DNA of 64,000 nt from Lepus europaeus (lineage: Eukaryota; Chordata; Mammalia; Lagomorpha; Leporidae): NCBI RefSeq assembly GCF_033115175.1, contig NC_084831.1, positions 49,818,002-49,882,001 of the forward strand, read 5' to 3'. Positions 11,106-23,300 of the stretch are shown piece by piece; position 1 is the first letter of the stretch; each line of letters begins with the position of its first letter. Below the pieces are notes generated by a model. It saw only the letters and a program-made list of their open reading frames with translations. It searched no databases and was not told the DNA's origin. A program made the position numbers and the translations under genes.

Positions 11106-13267
11106 GTAGACGTGGATTTGGTTAGGCAGGCTCTGTGGGGGAAGAAGCAAGAGCCGATCAGGGTGCGGGGTAAAGTTAACTCTCACCCAGGATGGGAGGA
11201 TCCTGAACTCCACATGGGCAGCCCTTGTCCTCATACCTTAGCAGTGTCTGAACACTCAGCTCCTTCAAATCTTTGGATGTCAGGGCAGGAGAAGCCCTTA
11301 GAGACGTGTGAATCCAACTCCTTTATGTTACTAAAACAGAAACTGACTCAGAAGGGCTCGTCTAATGCCTTTCCAGACATCTGTGAAAGCTCTTAGGCTC
11401 ATCCGAAGCCCACTTACTCACAGAGATGCTGTTAGCCAGCCACAGCACCCTTTCTCAGCTGACAGAAGTACCCTCCTCTGGCCGGGTGCAGCCCACAGAG
11501 CCCTGCCTGGCGAGCTGTCAGCAATACTGTGTGGGTGCCAAGTGGAACTCTAGTTGACCCAGCCCCCTGAGCATACAGCTCAGTGTCCAGCCCTGGCAGA
11601 TGCCCTGAGTATCACTGGTAGAGTGGCCCCGTGACTGAGCTTGGCCAAGGCAAGGGCTGACCATCATGCTGGACCCTGAAGATGCAGCAGTCAACAGGAC
11701 AGGGGCTCACCTCACAGGAACTCTGGGCTTATTGAGAGGAGTGACAACAACAAAACAGGTACCCAGTCACTGTGAAAAGAGTAAAGTGAAAGCTATAGGA
11801 TCAGAGGAGGACCCCAGACCAAGCCTTGGGGTCAGGAGAAGCTGCACAAAGAGTTGGGAAAACAATCAGGAATGCTGTGTGGTTGAAGTCAGCTTGGTCC
11901 ACAGCAGAGCAGGGCTGCAGGGCTTTTGTGTCTTGCTGCAGCCCAGCCAAACTCACGTGCAGAAATGGCCCCTAGATCAAACACTGAGCACTCCCTGTGT
12001 GCTCTAATCACTCCTGCAACACCATGTGAGACAGCAAGTGTCAGGACGAGACTGGGGAGTCAGATGAGTTCTCGAAGCACGTGGCTGGTACGTGCTGTGC
12101 TTCTCACCATTATCCTACACCCACCTGCTGTGGTCAGGTGCGCTTCTCTAGCCAGATCCGGGAATAGGTGTTGGTGCCAAAGCCCAGATGTTGGGGATGA
12201 ACAAATCCAGGGGAGTGTAGTGGCTTTGAGGATATTTGGGGAGTGTCACCAACCAACGGCCTCGCTGCTCTCTGAAATCCAGCACCAACTTTGTTCCACG
12301 CTTGCCACTGGTCACTCTTAGCCAAGGTGAAAGCTGGGCAAGAGACTTGGAAAGGGCCATTGCTAGGGACGCACAACTCCACTTATGTACAACTTTGGCT
12401 CAGGGACACCTAGGCAGCCTTGCCATTTTCATTAAGATAGTCTAGAACATTCCTTCCTCCCGCTCATCTTCACCGGGGGTGGGACCTGTATCTTGGACAA
12501 AGGACCTTCCAGCTTCCCGGGCCTCCTCCTCATTTTCTCTTACAGGCATTGACCTTAACTGACTTCTTGCATGTTGAATCTCACGTTGGCTGCCAGTTTC
12601 TCAGACAGCATGAATTAATGCAGATGGGGTGGGTGGTTCTGACAGGAAGTCATATGGGTACCAGAAGAAGCCCCCAAAGCTTGGGATTCTGATCCTGAAA
12701 GGAGAGCAAAGGGAGTGGTGGCGTCCAGGGGAGATGCACAAGAGGCTGTCACTGGAAGCCCCGTCACTTTATTCTCTCATCTTCAGGCCTTGGAGAGGCC
12801 ACTCTTTCTTGAAGGGACATCCTCCCTCCCCTGTCACACAGCCTCCTCTCTTTCCTTCACCTGCTCTTACTCAGGTCTCACCTGCAGGTCATTTCTCACA
12901 CAGGGTGAGGCGCCACATCTTTGTGCTGCCACAGCTCCTGGGCTTTCACCTGTCACAGATCTTGTCAGGCTGCACTGGCAACCCTGCTTCTACAGCTGCA
13001 CCTCCTGCCAGCTGGGGTGCTCCCTCAGGGTGGATCTCTGCCTGTGCTACTTATCACTATATTCCAGGTCCTGGTGAGGTAATGTGTGGGATGCAGGAGA
13101 CATGGAAGAAATGAGTGCATGAATAAATGTGGAGCAGCCTCACAACAGACCAGCACTTTCCATGTGTAAAACCAACACAATACCTCGATGCAGTGCCTCC
13201 CAGTGCACAGTGAGGAGCAGAGGCTTCAGTGAGCCTGGTGTGTTTATTGGCAACTGTTCTGCCTTGG
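11106..13267. other. Unassigned intergenic sequence
   Basis: No C-SINE, L1 or coding exon is seen in about 2.1 kb. A weak MIR-like piece may lie near 11310-11350. Open frames such as 12629-13114 (161 codons) show no family resemblance and no splice frame. Confidence 0.4.
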
Positions 13268-13685
13268 ATAATGGGGTGGATGTCCCCCAAAGGCCTATGT
13301 ATTAGAGACTTATGCTAATGGTTAATGGATTCATTTTAATGGATTGAGAGTGGATACTTAATCTAATTATGACATCTGGGAAGGGTCCCAATGGGAGGTC
13401 TTTAGGTCCCTGGGGCTTGCCCTGGGCAGGTAGTTCTCATGTGAGGGTTGGTTATTTAAGCCCAGCTCAGCCCGGTGTCTCTCTGTCTCCCTCTCTCACT
13501 CTCTGCTCTCTGGTTCACCACATACTTGTCCCTCTCCATGCATTCTACCATCTACTACCCTCATCAGATGCCAGACTAGCAGGCTGCCCAGTCTTGGACT
13601 GTGAACCTCCAAAAAGCGTAAGCCAAAATAAACGTTCTTCCCCTCAGATCTGTCAGTTATGGTAGTGAAAATCTGACCAACACAG
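13268..13685 (+). mobile_element. MaLR-type solitary LTR
   Basis: The forward LTR features are cccccaaaggcctatgtatt, ggtctttaggtccctggggc, the C/T-rich region ctctctgtctccctctctca, ggactgtgaacctccaaa, a gccaaaataaacg poly-A signal region, and ctgaccaacacagc at the end. Internal retroviral genes are absent. Confidence 0.75.
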
Positions 13686-13699
13686 CAGGTGGGTAGTTC

Positions 13700-14120
13700 T
13701 GGCTCATCTCAAGTCTGCTGAGCCTTGGTTGCCTTATCTGTAAGACTGAAAATGTCCAATTTTCCAAGTCATTGCAAAAATACAAAACAGCACAGGCAGC
13801 ATATAAGAAAATGGCTGGAGGGCTCCGGGTTCTAGTCTTGGTTGCTTCTCTTCCAGTCCAGCTCTCTGCTGTAGCCTGGGAAGGCAGTGGAGGATGGCCC
13901 AAATGCTTGGGTCCTGTACCTGCATGGGGGACCAGGAGGAAGCACCTGGCTCCTGGCTTCGGATCGGCACAGCACACTGGCCGTAGCAGCCATTTGTGGG
14001 AGTGAACTAACAGAAGGAAGATCTTTCTGTCTCTCTCTCACTATCTAACTCTGCCTATCCCCCCCCCAAAAAAAAAAGAAAGAAAGAAAATGGCTGGCAC
14101 ATTATAGGAGCTCAGGTTTG
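13700..14120 (+). repeat. MIR SINE split by a C-SINE
   Basis: The left piece (to 13818) carries gccttggttgccttatctgt. The right piece (from 14098) carries acattataggagctcagg. The intervening C-SINE has a perfect target duplication, which confirms that the two halves belong together. Confidence 0.65.
13819..14083 (+). mobile_element. C-SINE (CSINE2 type), 5'-truncated
   Basis: It starts inside the B-box region (ccgggttctagtcttgg) and runs through cagtggaggatggcccaaat to a C-run and A-rich tail. The perfect 14-base duplication aagaaaatggctgg lies at 13805-13818 and 14084-14097. Confidence 0.95.
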
Positions 14121-14569
14121 TCAGATCCTCTGAGGTCACTCACTGCAGATCTTTTGCCACACAGAGCAGCTCAAACAAAGACAGAACTCAAGCCTGTCTG
14201 GCTATGCTGAACAAATAGCTACTTATGCCCTGCCATCTGATCTACCAGCCATCTCTCTTCCCACCGCCCTGTTTGCTCATCTTTGGATTATTATAAAACA
14301 TAATAAACACATATTGGTCCTCTGCTACCATCCTAGTCACTGGGGATTCAGAAATAAGGAGATGAGAATCACTGTGTCTCTCCATTATGTCCTCTAAGAA
14401 GCAGACCCCTATATGGGATTAGATGTGCAAGAGATTTACTGGAGAGACTCCCATGAATGATAAAGTAAGGGAGCAGGAATAGGCAGAGTGAGCCTTCAGA
14501 GCATGATGGAGGTCTGCCACCTATGAAAGGAGAGTGAGAAGGAAAGAGGGTGCAGTGAGAACATCTGTT
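14121..14569. other. Unassigned, with worn repeat-like pieces
   Basis: 14130-14230 resembles reversed MIR. 14380-14560 (gtgcaagagatttactggag) resembles an old interspersed repeat that I cannot name. No gene is visible. Confidence 0.35.
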
Positions 14570-14866
14570 AAAAACATATTTTTATTTATTTGTTTGAAAG
14601 GCAGAGTTATAGAGAGTGAGGGGGAGACAGAGACAGAGAAATCTATCTACTGGTTCACTCCCCAAATGGCTGCAACAGCCAGGGCTGGGCGAGGCCGATG
14701 CCAGGAGCCTGGAACTCCATCTGGGTCTCCCACATGAGTGGCAGTCTGCTTTCCCAGACATATTGGCAGGGAGCTGGTTGGAAGTAGAGCAGCTGGGACT
14801 TGAACTGGGAAGACCTGCTGAGTGTAGAACTCTAAGAATGTCGCAGTCAGGCCCACAAAGTCCCCA
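14570..14866 (-). mobile_element. Older C-type SINE
   Basis: The reverse-complement tail tttttatttatttgtttgaa, then tggttcactccccaaatggc and agagcagctgggacttgaac, identify it. It differs from the young type in the last third and has no clear target duplication, which suggests greater age. Confidence 0.85.
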
Positions 14867-15349
14867 AGCAAATGTCCCTTAGATGTGTTCCATGTGCAAC
14901 AGGAACGGCCAGCTCCTTGCCAAATTCAGGTGCTGGGTAGGAGCAGTGCAGGTGGACTGTCACTGTGAGCGGAAGACAGCTGGAACATCTATGAACCACA
15001 CTCCCCATGTTCTCCTGAAGAGTGATCTGATGGTGTTTCCCCCCACAGCTGCCCACTGCCTGTGGGCACAGAGGAAGCAGAAACTTACTCTGCCTGGGGA
15101 ATTTCCACCCATGTATGCATCTTCTATCTGATATTTAAAAAAGAGAAAACTGAGATGCTGGGGAAGATGATCCCAGGACAGTGCCCTTCAAGCTGGGTTC
15201 TAAAGGACACTCTCAGGCATCACTGCTGGGACCAGCGATCACAGCAAGTCATTTCCATTTTTTTCTTGGTGTCTATGCGTGCTGAGCTCTGCTGCCGGGG
15301 ATGCACAACCAAAGCTCAAAAGACTCCATTGTAAGGCTCGAAGTCACAC
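14867..15349. other. Unassigned sequence
   Basis: No repeat family or exon is recognised. The open frames 14883-15131 and 15062-15334 overlap in different frames and lack homology. Confidence 0.4.
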
Positions 15350-15545
15350 TGACCCGCACTTCGTTCTCATCTCAGTCACGTGGCCATTGCATAGCTTGCA
15401 CAAGTCGTGTCCCTGCTGTAGCACTCTCTTTTCTCATCTGCAAAAGGACAGTAACTAGACCCATCTCTTAAGTTACTCCAGGGATTAAGAGATCATGTAA
15501 GCACAGCATTGGACACACACCAAAGGTGCTTGAAAGCACACTAGT
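15350..15545 (+). repeat. MIR SINE
   Basis: The motifs cacaagtcgtgtccctgctg, ctcttttctcatctgcaaaa and gggattaagagatcatgtaa follow the forward MIR order. Confidence 0.6.
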
Positions 15546-16639
15546 TCCTTCCACATCCCAGTATGCCCTTGTTAGGGGTAAAGAAATCTATTCTTGGATG
15601 CAGTAATTTTTCTCAAACTGAGAAATGGTTAAAAACATAGTAAGCCTTAGTTCTGCAAACTCCAGCTATCTGTTGCAATCTGGGTAAACCAGCATGATCT
15701 CTACCAAACCTTCTTATTCACACTCATCACTCTTTCTAAAGCAGCATTTGTGATTAATCTCACTCTAGGGCTAAATCGGTCCCAAGCGCTTCCAGGGCAC
15801 TTGATAAAGAAGCTCTCTGATTTATAGCAAACAGCATTATTGAGCGGTGGCAGGGAGAGGCCATTGGGGGATTTGTCTTGCTGGAAACTCAGTCTATTGG
15901 AGCCATTTCTTCTATTTTCCTAGATAAGAGCTCAGTTTATTTCAAAATAGATGGATGGGGTCCCTTTATGCTCCCTCAGTGGGGCAGGAGGGAGAGAAGA
16001 CTTGGGTAATTTTATAAATAAAGGATAAAATGTAATAGTTCAAATTGGTTGTGCCTTTGTCTACTTACACAGACATCGTGACTCAGCAGAAGACTGGGGA
16101 GAGAGCAGGTCTTCAACAATTGTGGAAGTAGACGATCATCACATTCAATCTTCACAGTGGCTCTAGGAAGACCACAGGGCCCTTCTTCCCACTTGGCAAA
16201 GGTGGTAGCTGAGGTTCATTGATAAGCAATGGAACATTCACAACAGCACAGCCCTCAGGGGTCCAGGACAGAGCCATGGGCCCTACCGCTAAGCACAGGT
16301 GCCTGGAACACCATCTTAGCATCAAGCTGGAAGCCTCGTTAGCCAAGGTTGTCACCTATTCTTTGGGCCCCATCAGGCCCACTCCAGAACACATTTATAG
16401 ACATCTGCCTCTCACTTGCAGTCCATCTTCCTCGCTTCTGCTACTTAGAGCCTGACTCTCCTCTAATGACTCTAGTGGATGGCTGCCCCATCTTTGCTTG
16501 CCAGCATTCCCAGCGATGGAGAACCACCACACTCAGCAAAGCCACCCAGGGTCAGAAGCTCTTCTGTGACTGGACCATCCTGCTATCCCTGGAACGTCAT
16601 TTCCCTGCATCTTGGGCTTGGCCCCAGGAAGAGTAGCAA
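15546..16639. other. Unassigned sequence
   Basis: About 1.1 kb with no identifiable transposon, RNA gene or exon. Confidence 0.4.
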
Positions 16640-16775
16640 ATATGAGGTTCAGGCAGATCTGGTCTGAAGGCTTCCTGCTCACTAGCCCTGTGACAGAGGG
16701 AAAGTGATTTAATTTGCCTAAGCCCTGGTTTCTCATTTATAAAATGATACTGATAATATTTTACCAGTGGAAACA
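16640..16775 (+). repeat. MIR SINE fragment
   Basis: The motifs ctagccctgtgacagaggga, gatttaatttgcctaagccc and tggtttctcatttataaaat are in MIR order, forward. Confidence 0.65.
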
Positions 16776-17654
16776 CTTTTCAGTGCAAGTGAGAGAATAA
16801 CCAATTAATAGTGGCATAAATAATACAGACATTCAATATTTCACTTCATAGCAAGTTTCAAGGGAGGCAGTGCCAGGGTTAGCTCAGCAACTCAGAAAAG
16901 TTAGGGCTTGAGATTGGCCTCTGCAGGGTTCTCTAGGCTATCACAGCTCGAGACAACACTTGCAAAGCAGGGTTGGAAGACACCAGAAAAACCAATAGGC
17001 AGCAACGCCTTTTCCATGGCCCATCCATTATCAGGAAGGGAATCATTCGCCAGGCCTGGAAATAATTTGCCTTTTATTTCTCTTTGGTCAAATCTGGTCT
17101 CATGCCAATCCCCAGAGCAGCCACTTGCTTAGGTAAACACCACTGCCATGATTGACTTCGTTTTCGTTTTCGTTTTTTTTTTTTTTTTTTTTTTTATGGT
17201 CCGTGTGATTTTCTCTTGGGCAGGGTACTTTGCTATCCATGCAAAATGGAATTTTTCTGGAAAGGCAGAGAAAGGATGGCTGTTGGCTGGTCAATAACAG
17301 TATTGTGGTGGATGTGCACCTGGATGACAGGTAAAGCGTTCAGTTGAGTCCCTGTCACACTTTGAGTCACATATGTTAACAATCACTACTGTCTATCATT
17401 ATAACATAAACACTAATAAAAAGTAAGCCAGGGTCCTCTGGCCATCTCCTTTACCACCTAGAACTTCTGTTCACCCTTAGTGATGTTCTGTCTTCATGAC
17501 TGTGCTCCTGGACAGAAAAGATAAAGCACCATGGGTAGGGCTCCATGGGGTTTCCTTCACACAACAGTCTGGGTGGATGGTACCCCTGGAAGGTGTCCAG
17601 TGTACAACTTGTGTGGCCAGTGGCCTCTGTCCTGAGTAGAAGCAAAACAGTTCT
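16776..17654. other. Unassigned, contains a long T-run
   Basis: 17155-17196 consists of cgtttt units followed by more than 20 T. Read on the minus strand this is an A-tail, but the sequence next to it is not recognised and no target duplication was found. No gene is seen. Confidence 0.45.
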
Positions 17655-17800
17655 GGCTATGACGTCAATATTATCCCCTCAAACTCAGCAGTTTAGTCCC
17701 CAGAGTCTCATGTTGTTGATACTGAGGGTGGAAACTTATTCCAATTATGGTGTTCAGAGGTGATGTCTTTGGGAGTGAATAGATTGGGTTAAGTAACGGG
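17655..17800 (+). mobile_element. MaLR-type LTR fragment
   Basis: The motifs ttagtccccagagtctcatg, ttgatactgagggtgg and ggtgatgtctttgggagtga match the 5' half of an MLT1/MaLR LTR in forward orientation. The 3' half is missing. Confidence 0.6.
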
Positions 17801-18014
17801 GGTAGGGACCTCTCAGGCTAAATACTCATTTATTATTTGTTAACTGGGGTAAGGAGCACTTACTGAGCAGTGCTTTGCATTGTGGTTAAGAAAGATAATG
17901 ATGATGATGACAGAGCTCCTGCTCTCCCAGAGTTCCCAGTCAGTAGCCAATGGCAGGCTTTCAGTTCAACATGGTGGGTGTGGGAAGCCAGCTCTCCCCT
18001 CTCCACTACATGCT

Positions 18015-18098
18015 CCACTTCTTGCTCAACCACACAGCAGGTAAGGGAGGCAGGATTTGAACCCAGACTTTCGGATCTTGAATCCAAGGGTGGTTTCT
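18015..18098 (-). repeat. MIR fragment
   Basis: The segment cacacagcaggtaagggagg then aggatttgaacccagact is the reverse-complement MIR B-box side. A young C-SINE is inserted at its edge. Confidence 0.6.
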
Positions 18099-18432
18099 TT
18101 AATCTTTTTTTTTTTTTTTTTGACAGGTAGAGTGGACAGTGAGAGAGGCAGGGAGAAAGGTCTTCCTTTACTGTTGGTTCACCCTCCAATGGCCACCGCG
18201 GCTGGCGCACTGCACTGATCCGAAGCCAGGAGCCAGGTGCTTCTTCCTGGTCTCCCATGTGGGTGCAGGGCCCAAGCACTTGGGCCATCCTCCACTACCT
18301 TTCTGGGCTACAGCAGAGAGCTGGACTGGAAGAGGGGCAACTGGGACAGAATCCGGTGCCCCGACCAGGACTAGAACCCCGTGTGCCAGTGCCGCAGGCA
18401 GAGGATTAGCCTAGTGAGCTGCAGCGCCGGCC
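18099..18432 (-). mobile_element. Young GC-rich C-SINE (CSINE2 type)
   Basis: A T-run and tgacaggtagagtggacagt are followed by ttggttcaccctccaatggc, then gcagaggattagcctagtga. It ends with gcagcgccggcc. A perfect 15-base duplication, ccaagggtggtttct, lies at 18084-18098 and 18433-18447. Confidence 0.96.
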
Positions 18433-18752
18433 CCAAGGGTGGTTTCTAAACTAGTTTCCGTGAGAGGATGAATTAGTTCACTGTGCTTAGCTCCAGTTAA
18501 AGCTGGTGAGCTGAAGGACCTTGGGTAGCCATTAGGGTCAAATATGTCTCTGATTTCAGAGGGAGATAAGGACTATGAGATAAAACAGAGCCCATAGTAG
18601 GGTAGCAAGTGCATGCAGGGTGCAGGACTGGCAGGTTCTTTCTATCCCCTGCCTGGAGACAGGAGAGCTGAGGGGATGGGGAGCCGGTGATGCAGAAATA
18701 TCCCTGGGTGCAAGGGGGAAGCACGCCCTTCACTGTGTTAGAAAACAAAGTT

Positions 18753-19067
18753 TGGGTAAAGCCACCACCTGTGACACATGCATCACATGTGGGTGCCACC
18801 TTGGGTCCCAGCTGTTCCACTTCCAATCCACCTCCCTGCTAATGCACCTGAGAAAGTAGCAGAAAATGGCCCGACTTCTTGGGCCCCTGCATCCATGTGG
18901 GAGACCTGGAAGAAGCTCTTGGCTCCTGGCTTCAGCCTGGCCCAGCCCCAGCTTTTGCAGCCATCTAGGGAGTGAACCAGCAGATGGAAGACCTCTCTCT
19001 CTCTCGCTCTCTCTTTCTGTAACTCTGCCTTTCAAATAAATAAAATAAGTTTTTAAAAAAGAAAAAT
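18753..19067 (+). mobile_element. C-type SINE, slightly 5'-truncated
   Basis: It begins inside the head (tgggtaaagccaccacctg) and ends with ctttcaaataaataaaataa plus an A-rich tail. The 11-base duplication aaaacaaagtt lies at 18742-18752 and 19068-19078. Confidence 0.92.
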
Positions 19068-19082
19068 AAAACAAAGTTCATG

Positions 19083-19408
19083 GTGCCAGCATGGTGGCAT
19101 AATGGGTAAGGCTGCTGTCTGCAATGCTAGCATCCCATATGGATGCTAGTTCATGTCCCAGCTGCTCTGCTTCCAATTCAGCTCCCCACTAATGGCCTGG
19201 AAAAAGCAGTGGAAGATGGCCCAAGTGTTTGGGCCTCTGCTACCCATGTGGAAGACCTGGATGAAGCTCCTGGCTCCTGGCTCCTGGTTCTTGGCTTTGG
19301 CCTGGCTCAGCCTTGGCTTTTGGTCATCTGCAGGTGAATCAGCAGATGGAAAATCTCTCTGTGCCTCCATTTCTCTCTGAAACTCTATCAAATAAATAAA
19401 TCTTAAGA
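19083..19408 (+). mobile_element. C-type SINE, full length, older
   Basis: The head gtgccagcatggtggcataa is intact, and the tail is aaataaataaatcttaagaa. It lies head-to-tail only a few bases after another C-SINE. One internal cctggctcctggctcctggt triplet expansion is visible. Confidence 0.9.
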
Positions 19409-20172
19409 AAATAATGTTCACCCTAAAACTATCTCCAATGTTCATAGAACTCATACTGTAGGCCTGCTGGTGTACACTTAGTCATTCATAATCCATTCAT
19501 TTATCTGGGATCCTGGCTTTGTCCTTGTGCATACAGCTTTTCCCTTGCTCTGGAGTCCCTGAAACTTTCCTTTATCTCATCCTTCAGCACCAATTCCCTT
19601 TGCAATGAAACAATCGGCTAACTAAAAGGTATTTGTGAAAATGGTCAGCAGCTCTTGAAAATGCATACTGGGCTATAGTAAGTGCTCAATGAATTCAAAT
19701 CAAAATATTGAAAGAATGAATGAATGGTTGCTTTAAGGAAGTCAAACTATCAGATATAAGTGGGCTCTGCAATTGGCAGCATTGTGGACATATTGTCTAC
19801 GGCCCCTCGAGACTGGCACCTCTCCTGTTGATGACAGCACAGGTGACCAACCCTCTGTGTTGCCCTTAGTGGTCATTAACAGCTCATGCACAGTAGCTAC
19901 ACTCCTGGTTCAAGCCACACACTATGTCTGCAGAGCAGCCTTGCTGTTGTAACCCATTACACGTGATTCATAGGCTCTGGCCCTGGACTGACCCTAATAG
20001 CTACCAAGAAGTGGAAGTTTTGACTTGGCAATCATAGTCCAGGCATAAAGTAAAATTTACATGCACATGACAGCTCATCCAGGAGTAGGCGATGTTTATT
20101 TAACAGCTGGAACAGATTGCAGAGTAACACTCAATGGCCTCTACCAGAACAGAATCTGTTGGGGGTTGAAAT
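19409..20172. other. Unassigned, with an L2-like scrap
   Basis: 19660-19735 (gtaagtgctcaatgaattca, gaatgaatgaatgg) looks like the forward 3' tip of L2. The rest is unassigned, and no coding exon is visible. Confidence 0.4.
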
Positions 20173-20180
20173 AGAATGGA

Positions 20181-20560
20181 GGGGCCAGCACTATGGCGTA
20201 GCAGGTAAAGCTGCCACCTGCAGTGCCAGCATCCCATACAGGTGCTGGTTCAAGTCCCGGCTGTTCCACTTCTGATCCAGCTCTCTGCCTGTGGCCTGGG
20301 AAAGCAGTATAAAATGCCCCAAGTCCTTGGGCCCCTGCACCCACGTGGGAGACCCGGAAGAAGCTTCTGGCTCCTGGCTTCAGATAGGCACAGTTCCAGG
20401 CATTACAGCCATTTGGGGAATGAACCAGTGGATGGAAGACCTTTCTCTCTCTTTCTCTCTCTCTCTTTGTCTCTCTCTCTCTCTTTGCCTCTGCTCTCTG
20501 TATCTCTGCCTTTCAAACAAACCTTAAAAACAACAACAACAAAAACAACAACAAAAAAAC
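20181..20560 (+). mobile_element. C-type SINE, full length
   Basis: The head ggggccagcactatggcgta and a good Pol III B box ggttcaagtcc are present. It has a long CT-rich region and a (CAA)n-interrupted A-tail. The short duplication agaatgga lies at 20173-20180 and 20561-20568. Confidence 0.93.
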
Positions 20561-20704
20561 AGAATGGAACAAAGGTTGGGAAGACAAACCTGGGCTGGGG
20601 AAGCCTGCACAGTAGCATTCAGAATCCCTCTGCAGATGGGCCCAGGGTCGGATTGTTCTGGACATGAGGTCACTGGGACTCAGCAAGATCAGCTCACTAA
20701 CCAG

Positions 20705-21300
20705 AGCAGGAACAGGAGTAATAATGGTGGCCGCCATGCTTTACTGACACCTCTAACAAACCCAGTCCTGAAAGCACCTGGCCTGCAGCTGCTGTAGCTG
20801 TTCTCCAAGGTGGATAGGATTGGCTCCATTATTTAAAATTTTTTTAAATGTTTACTTTCAACTGCTTGAAAAAGCAGAGTAATGAAGATGTACAGAGACA
20901 GAGAGGGGTCTTCCATCTGCTGGTTCACTCCCCACATGTCTGCAACAACCAGGGTTGATCCAGGCTGAAGCCAGGAACTAGGAACCCCATCTGGTCTTCC
21001 CCCTGTGGGTGGCAGGCCCCAAACACTTTGGGCTATCATCGCAGCCTCCCAGGACGTGGTAGCAGGAAGCCAGATCAGAAGAAGGAGAGCAGCCAGGACT
21101 TGAGCAGGAACTCTGATATGGGATGTGAGTGTTGCAAGCAGCATCTTAACCTGCCGTGCCGCAACACCTGCCCCTCACTTTGCTCTTGAGTGAGAATGTC
21201 AAAGCCCAGAGCGCCTGAGTGAATCGACCCAGATCTCACAGTCAAGACCACCTCAGCCTTCCAAGCTCCTGGGCCCCGGATGTAACGCCATTGAGAGACA
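20705..21300 (-). repeat. MIR SINE split by an older SINE
   Basis: The left piece ends ggattggctccattat. The right piece starts tgctcttgagtgagaatgtc, then agatctcacagtca. Together they read as the reverse complement of MIR with a SINE in between. Confidence 0.5.
20836..21173 (-). mobile_element. Older C-related SINE subfamily
   Basis: It has tggttcactccccacatgtc, gaagccaggaactaggaacc, caggacttgagcaggaactc and the head end cagcatcttaacctgccgtg. The last block differs from the common C-SINE and matches other old copies here (for example 63048). Confidence 0.85.
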
Positions 21301-21429
21301 CTGCCTATGATAGGCCAGCTGTTTGGCTGGCAGTGCACGAAAATAGGGTGTGATGTGGGAAAAGGTCTTTTGCATCAGATAGACCTTAGAAAATGCTTTG
21401 CTTCCCCCGGCACTCCCTCCTCTCCTGAC

Positions 21430-21530
21430 AAATGTTGGGTAACACCTATCCCACAGAGCACCTGTGAGAAGGTAGTGGGTTTATGTGTGTAAGTGCCCGG
21501 CACGTGGAAAGTGATCCCTACTTGCTGCTC
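21430..21530 (+). repeat. MIR 3' fragment
   Basis: Degenerate cctatcccacagagcacctg and agtgcccggcacgtgg fit the MIR 3' part, forward. Confidence 0.4.
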
Positions 21531-22149
21531 CTCTGCTCCTCTCGCCTTGCAGGTTTATACTTGACCCAACTCCAAAGGTGATTTACAAAGAAGAGTTTGA
21601 GGCTGAAGCCTGAGAGCCGTCTCCCTTCTCGCCAGGTCTGAGTTTATTTAAGAGTCTGCTGTAAGGCAGAGAACTTCAAGGATAAACAGAAGTTTTTCAA
21701 CACAGTCTTTGTTTTCTAGTCAAGATATCACAAGTAATCATCCAATGCTGCCCACGCTGCTTTTTCTGTCCTCTGCCAGTGTGTGCGCGTCTGCGCTATT
21801 TCAAACACCCAGGCAGAGCTGGGGCTCCTCACCCCCAGCCACACTGACACAGGGACACACAGATAGCCCAGATGGTGCTCCTGTGGTCAGAGTCAATGGC
21901 CACAACTGGCCACTGACTCTTGAAGAGAACAGCCTCTCCTTTTTAACCCAAGATGTTTAAAAGATACAGACTCAGATGAGCTTGTGAGACTCAGCAAAAG
22001 TACTAATGACAAAAAAAAACAAAAAACAAAAAACAAAAAAACAAAACCCAAATTCATGTCAGAGCCAAATATTCCAAGGACAAAATGTGACTGGGTCCCT
22101 GACAAGATGACAAGATGATGTGGGAAAGCCAGATGGCACAGAGAATTCT
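21531..22149. other. Unassigned, contains a CA6 repeat
   Basis: 22008-22048 is an A-rich (caaaaaa)n tract. No gene or transposon is identified in the rest. Confidence 0.5.
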
Positions 22150-22474
22150 ATCAGGCAGCTTTTTCTTAGTGTAATGAAATACCTGAATAGGCTACTTTTA
22201 CAAAGGAGAGAGGCTGGGTCTGGGCTGTGGCTTAGTGGGTAAAGCTACCACCTGCAGCACTGGCATCCCAGATGGGCACAGGTGCAAGTCCATGCTGTCT
22301 CACTTCCAATCCAGCTCCCTGCTAATAAACCTAGGAAATCACTGGAAGATGACCCAAGTATTTGGGTCTCTGCACCCATGTAGGAGATGCAGAGAAAGCT
22401 CCTGGCTCCTGGCTTTGGATCAGCTCAGCTCTAGCCATTGCAGCCATTTGGGAAATGAACCAGCAGATGGAGTA

Positions 22475-22506
<32 letters not shown>

Positions 22507-22700
22507 GTATCTCCCTCTGTCTCTGTAACTCTGCCTTTCAAATAAAATAAATAAATATTTTTAAAAAATAAATAAAGGGAATGGTTTATTTCGGTTCATG
22601 GTTCTGGAGGCACAGGCTCCTGCAAGGGTGCGCCGGTTGCATCACATCATAACAGGAGTGAGTGTGTCTGTGAATATCCCCCCATGTGTCTCTCTCCCTT
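22150..22700 (-). mobile_element. MaLR-type LTR relic (reverse), split by a SINE
   Basis: 22150-22214 (agtgtaatgaaatacctgaa) and 22578-22700 (aatggtttatttcggttcat, ggttctggaggcacagg) read as the reverse complement of the 3' part of a MaLR LTR, with a C-SINE inserted. Confidence 0.5.
22215..22577 (+). mobile_element. C-type SINE, full length
   Basis: The head ggctgtggcttagtgggtaa, the middle gcagccatttgggaaatgaa, a (CT)n tract and an aaataaaataaataaat tail are present. Divergence is moderate and target duplication is unclear. Confidence 0.92.
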
Positions 22701-22784
22701 TCCTTACGAAGTCACCAGGATTCCATCATGCCCTGCCAATTGCTGTCATTTCTGGGTGTGAGAGGAAGCATTTAGAAGACAGTT

Positions 22785-23300
22785 AAAGTATTTGGGTCTC
22801 ACAGACCTAGGTGAATTCCTGGACTGTCTGTGTGACCTCAGCCAAGTTACACAGTCCTGGGCTGCCATTGTAGTACCATGGTTAAACCACTGCCAGTGAG
22901 GCCAGAATCCCATATGAGCACTGGTTCGAGTCCCAGCTGCTCCGCTTGTTATCCAGCTCCCTACTAATGCACTTGGAAAGTCAGCAGAAAACGGCCTGTG
23001 TATTTGTACCCCTGCCACCCACATAGGCAGACCTGGATGTATTTCCAGGCTCCCAGCTTCGGCCTGGCCCATTCTTGCCTGTTGTGGCCATTTAGGGAGT
23101 GAACAGTGGACAGAAGATCTCTCTCCTTCTCTCTCTCTGTAACTCTGCCTTCCAAATAAACAAATGAATAGATATTTAATTTTAAAAAGTTAACAATTCT
23201 GTGACCTCTCACTTTCCTATCTTTCAATTGGGAGAATAACCACAGCTTGCAGAGCTACTGTGAGGAGTCAAAGGAAAAAGGTTGTGCAATTTTCCCTCAG
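22785..23300 (+). repeat. MIR SINE split by a C-SINE
   Basis: 22785-22858 carries gtgacctcagccaagttaca. 23191-23300 carries tgtgacctctcactttccta and gagctactgtgaggagtc. The second piece continues the MIR order after the insertion. Confidence 0.55.
22859..23190 (+). mobile_element. C-type SINE, full length
   Basis: The head gggctgccattgtagtacca, the exact B-box consensus ggttcgagtcc, and a tail with ttccaaataaacaaatg are present. It is inserted in a MIR. Confidence 0.9.

Noticed and set aside
12629..13114. 161-codon open frame
   Set aside because: No family resemblance, no exon boundaries, and another overlapping frame of 120 codons; treated as chance.
17155..17295. Possible processed pseudogene next to a long T-run
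   Set aside because: The minus-strand sequence before the A-tail is unrecognised and no flanking duplication was found.
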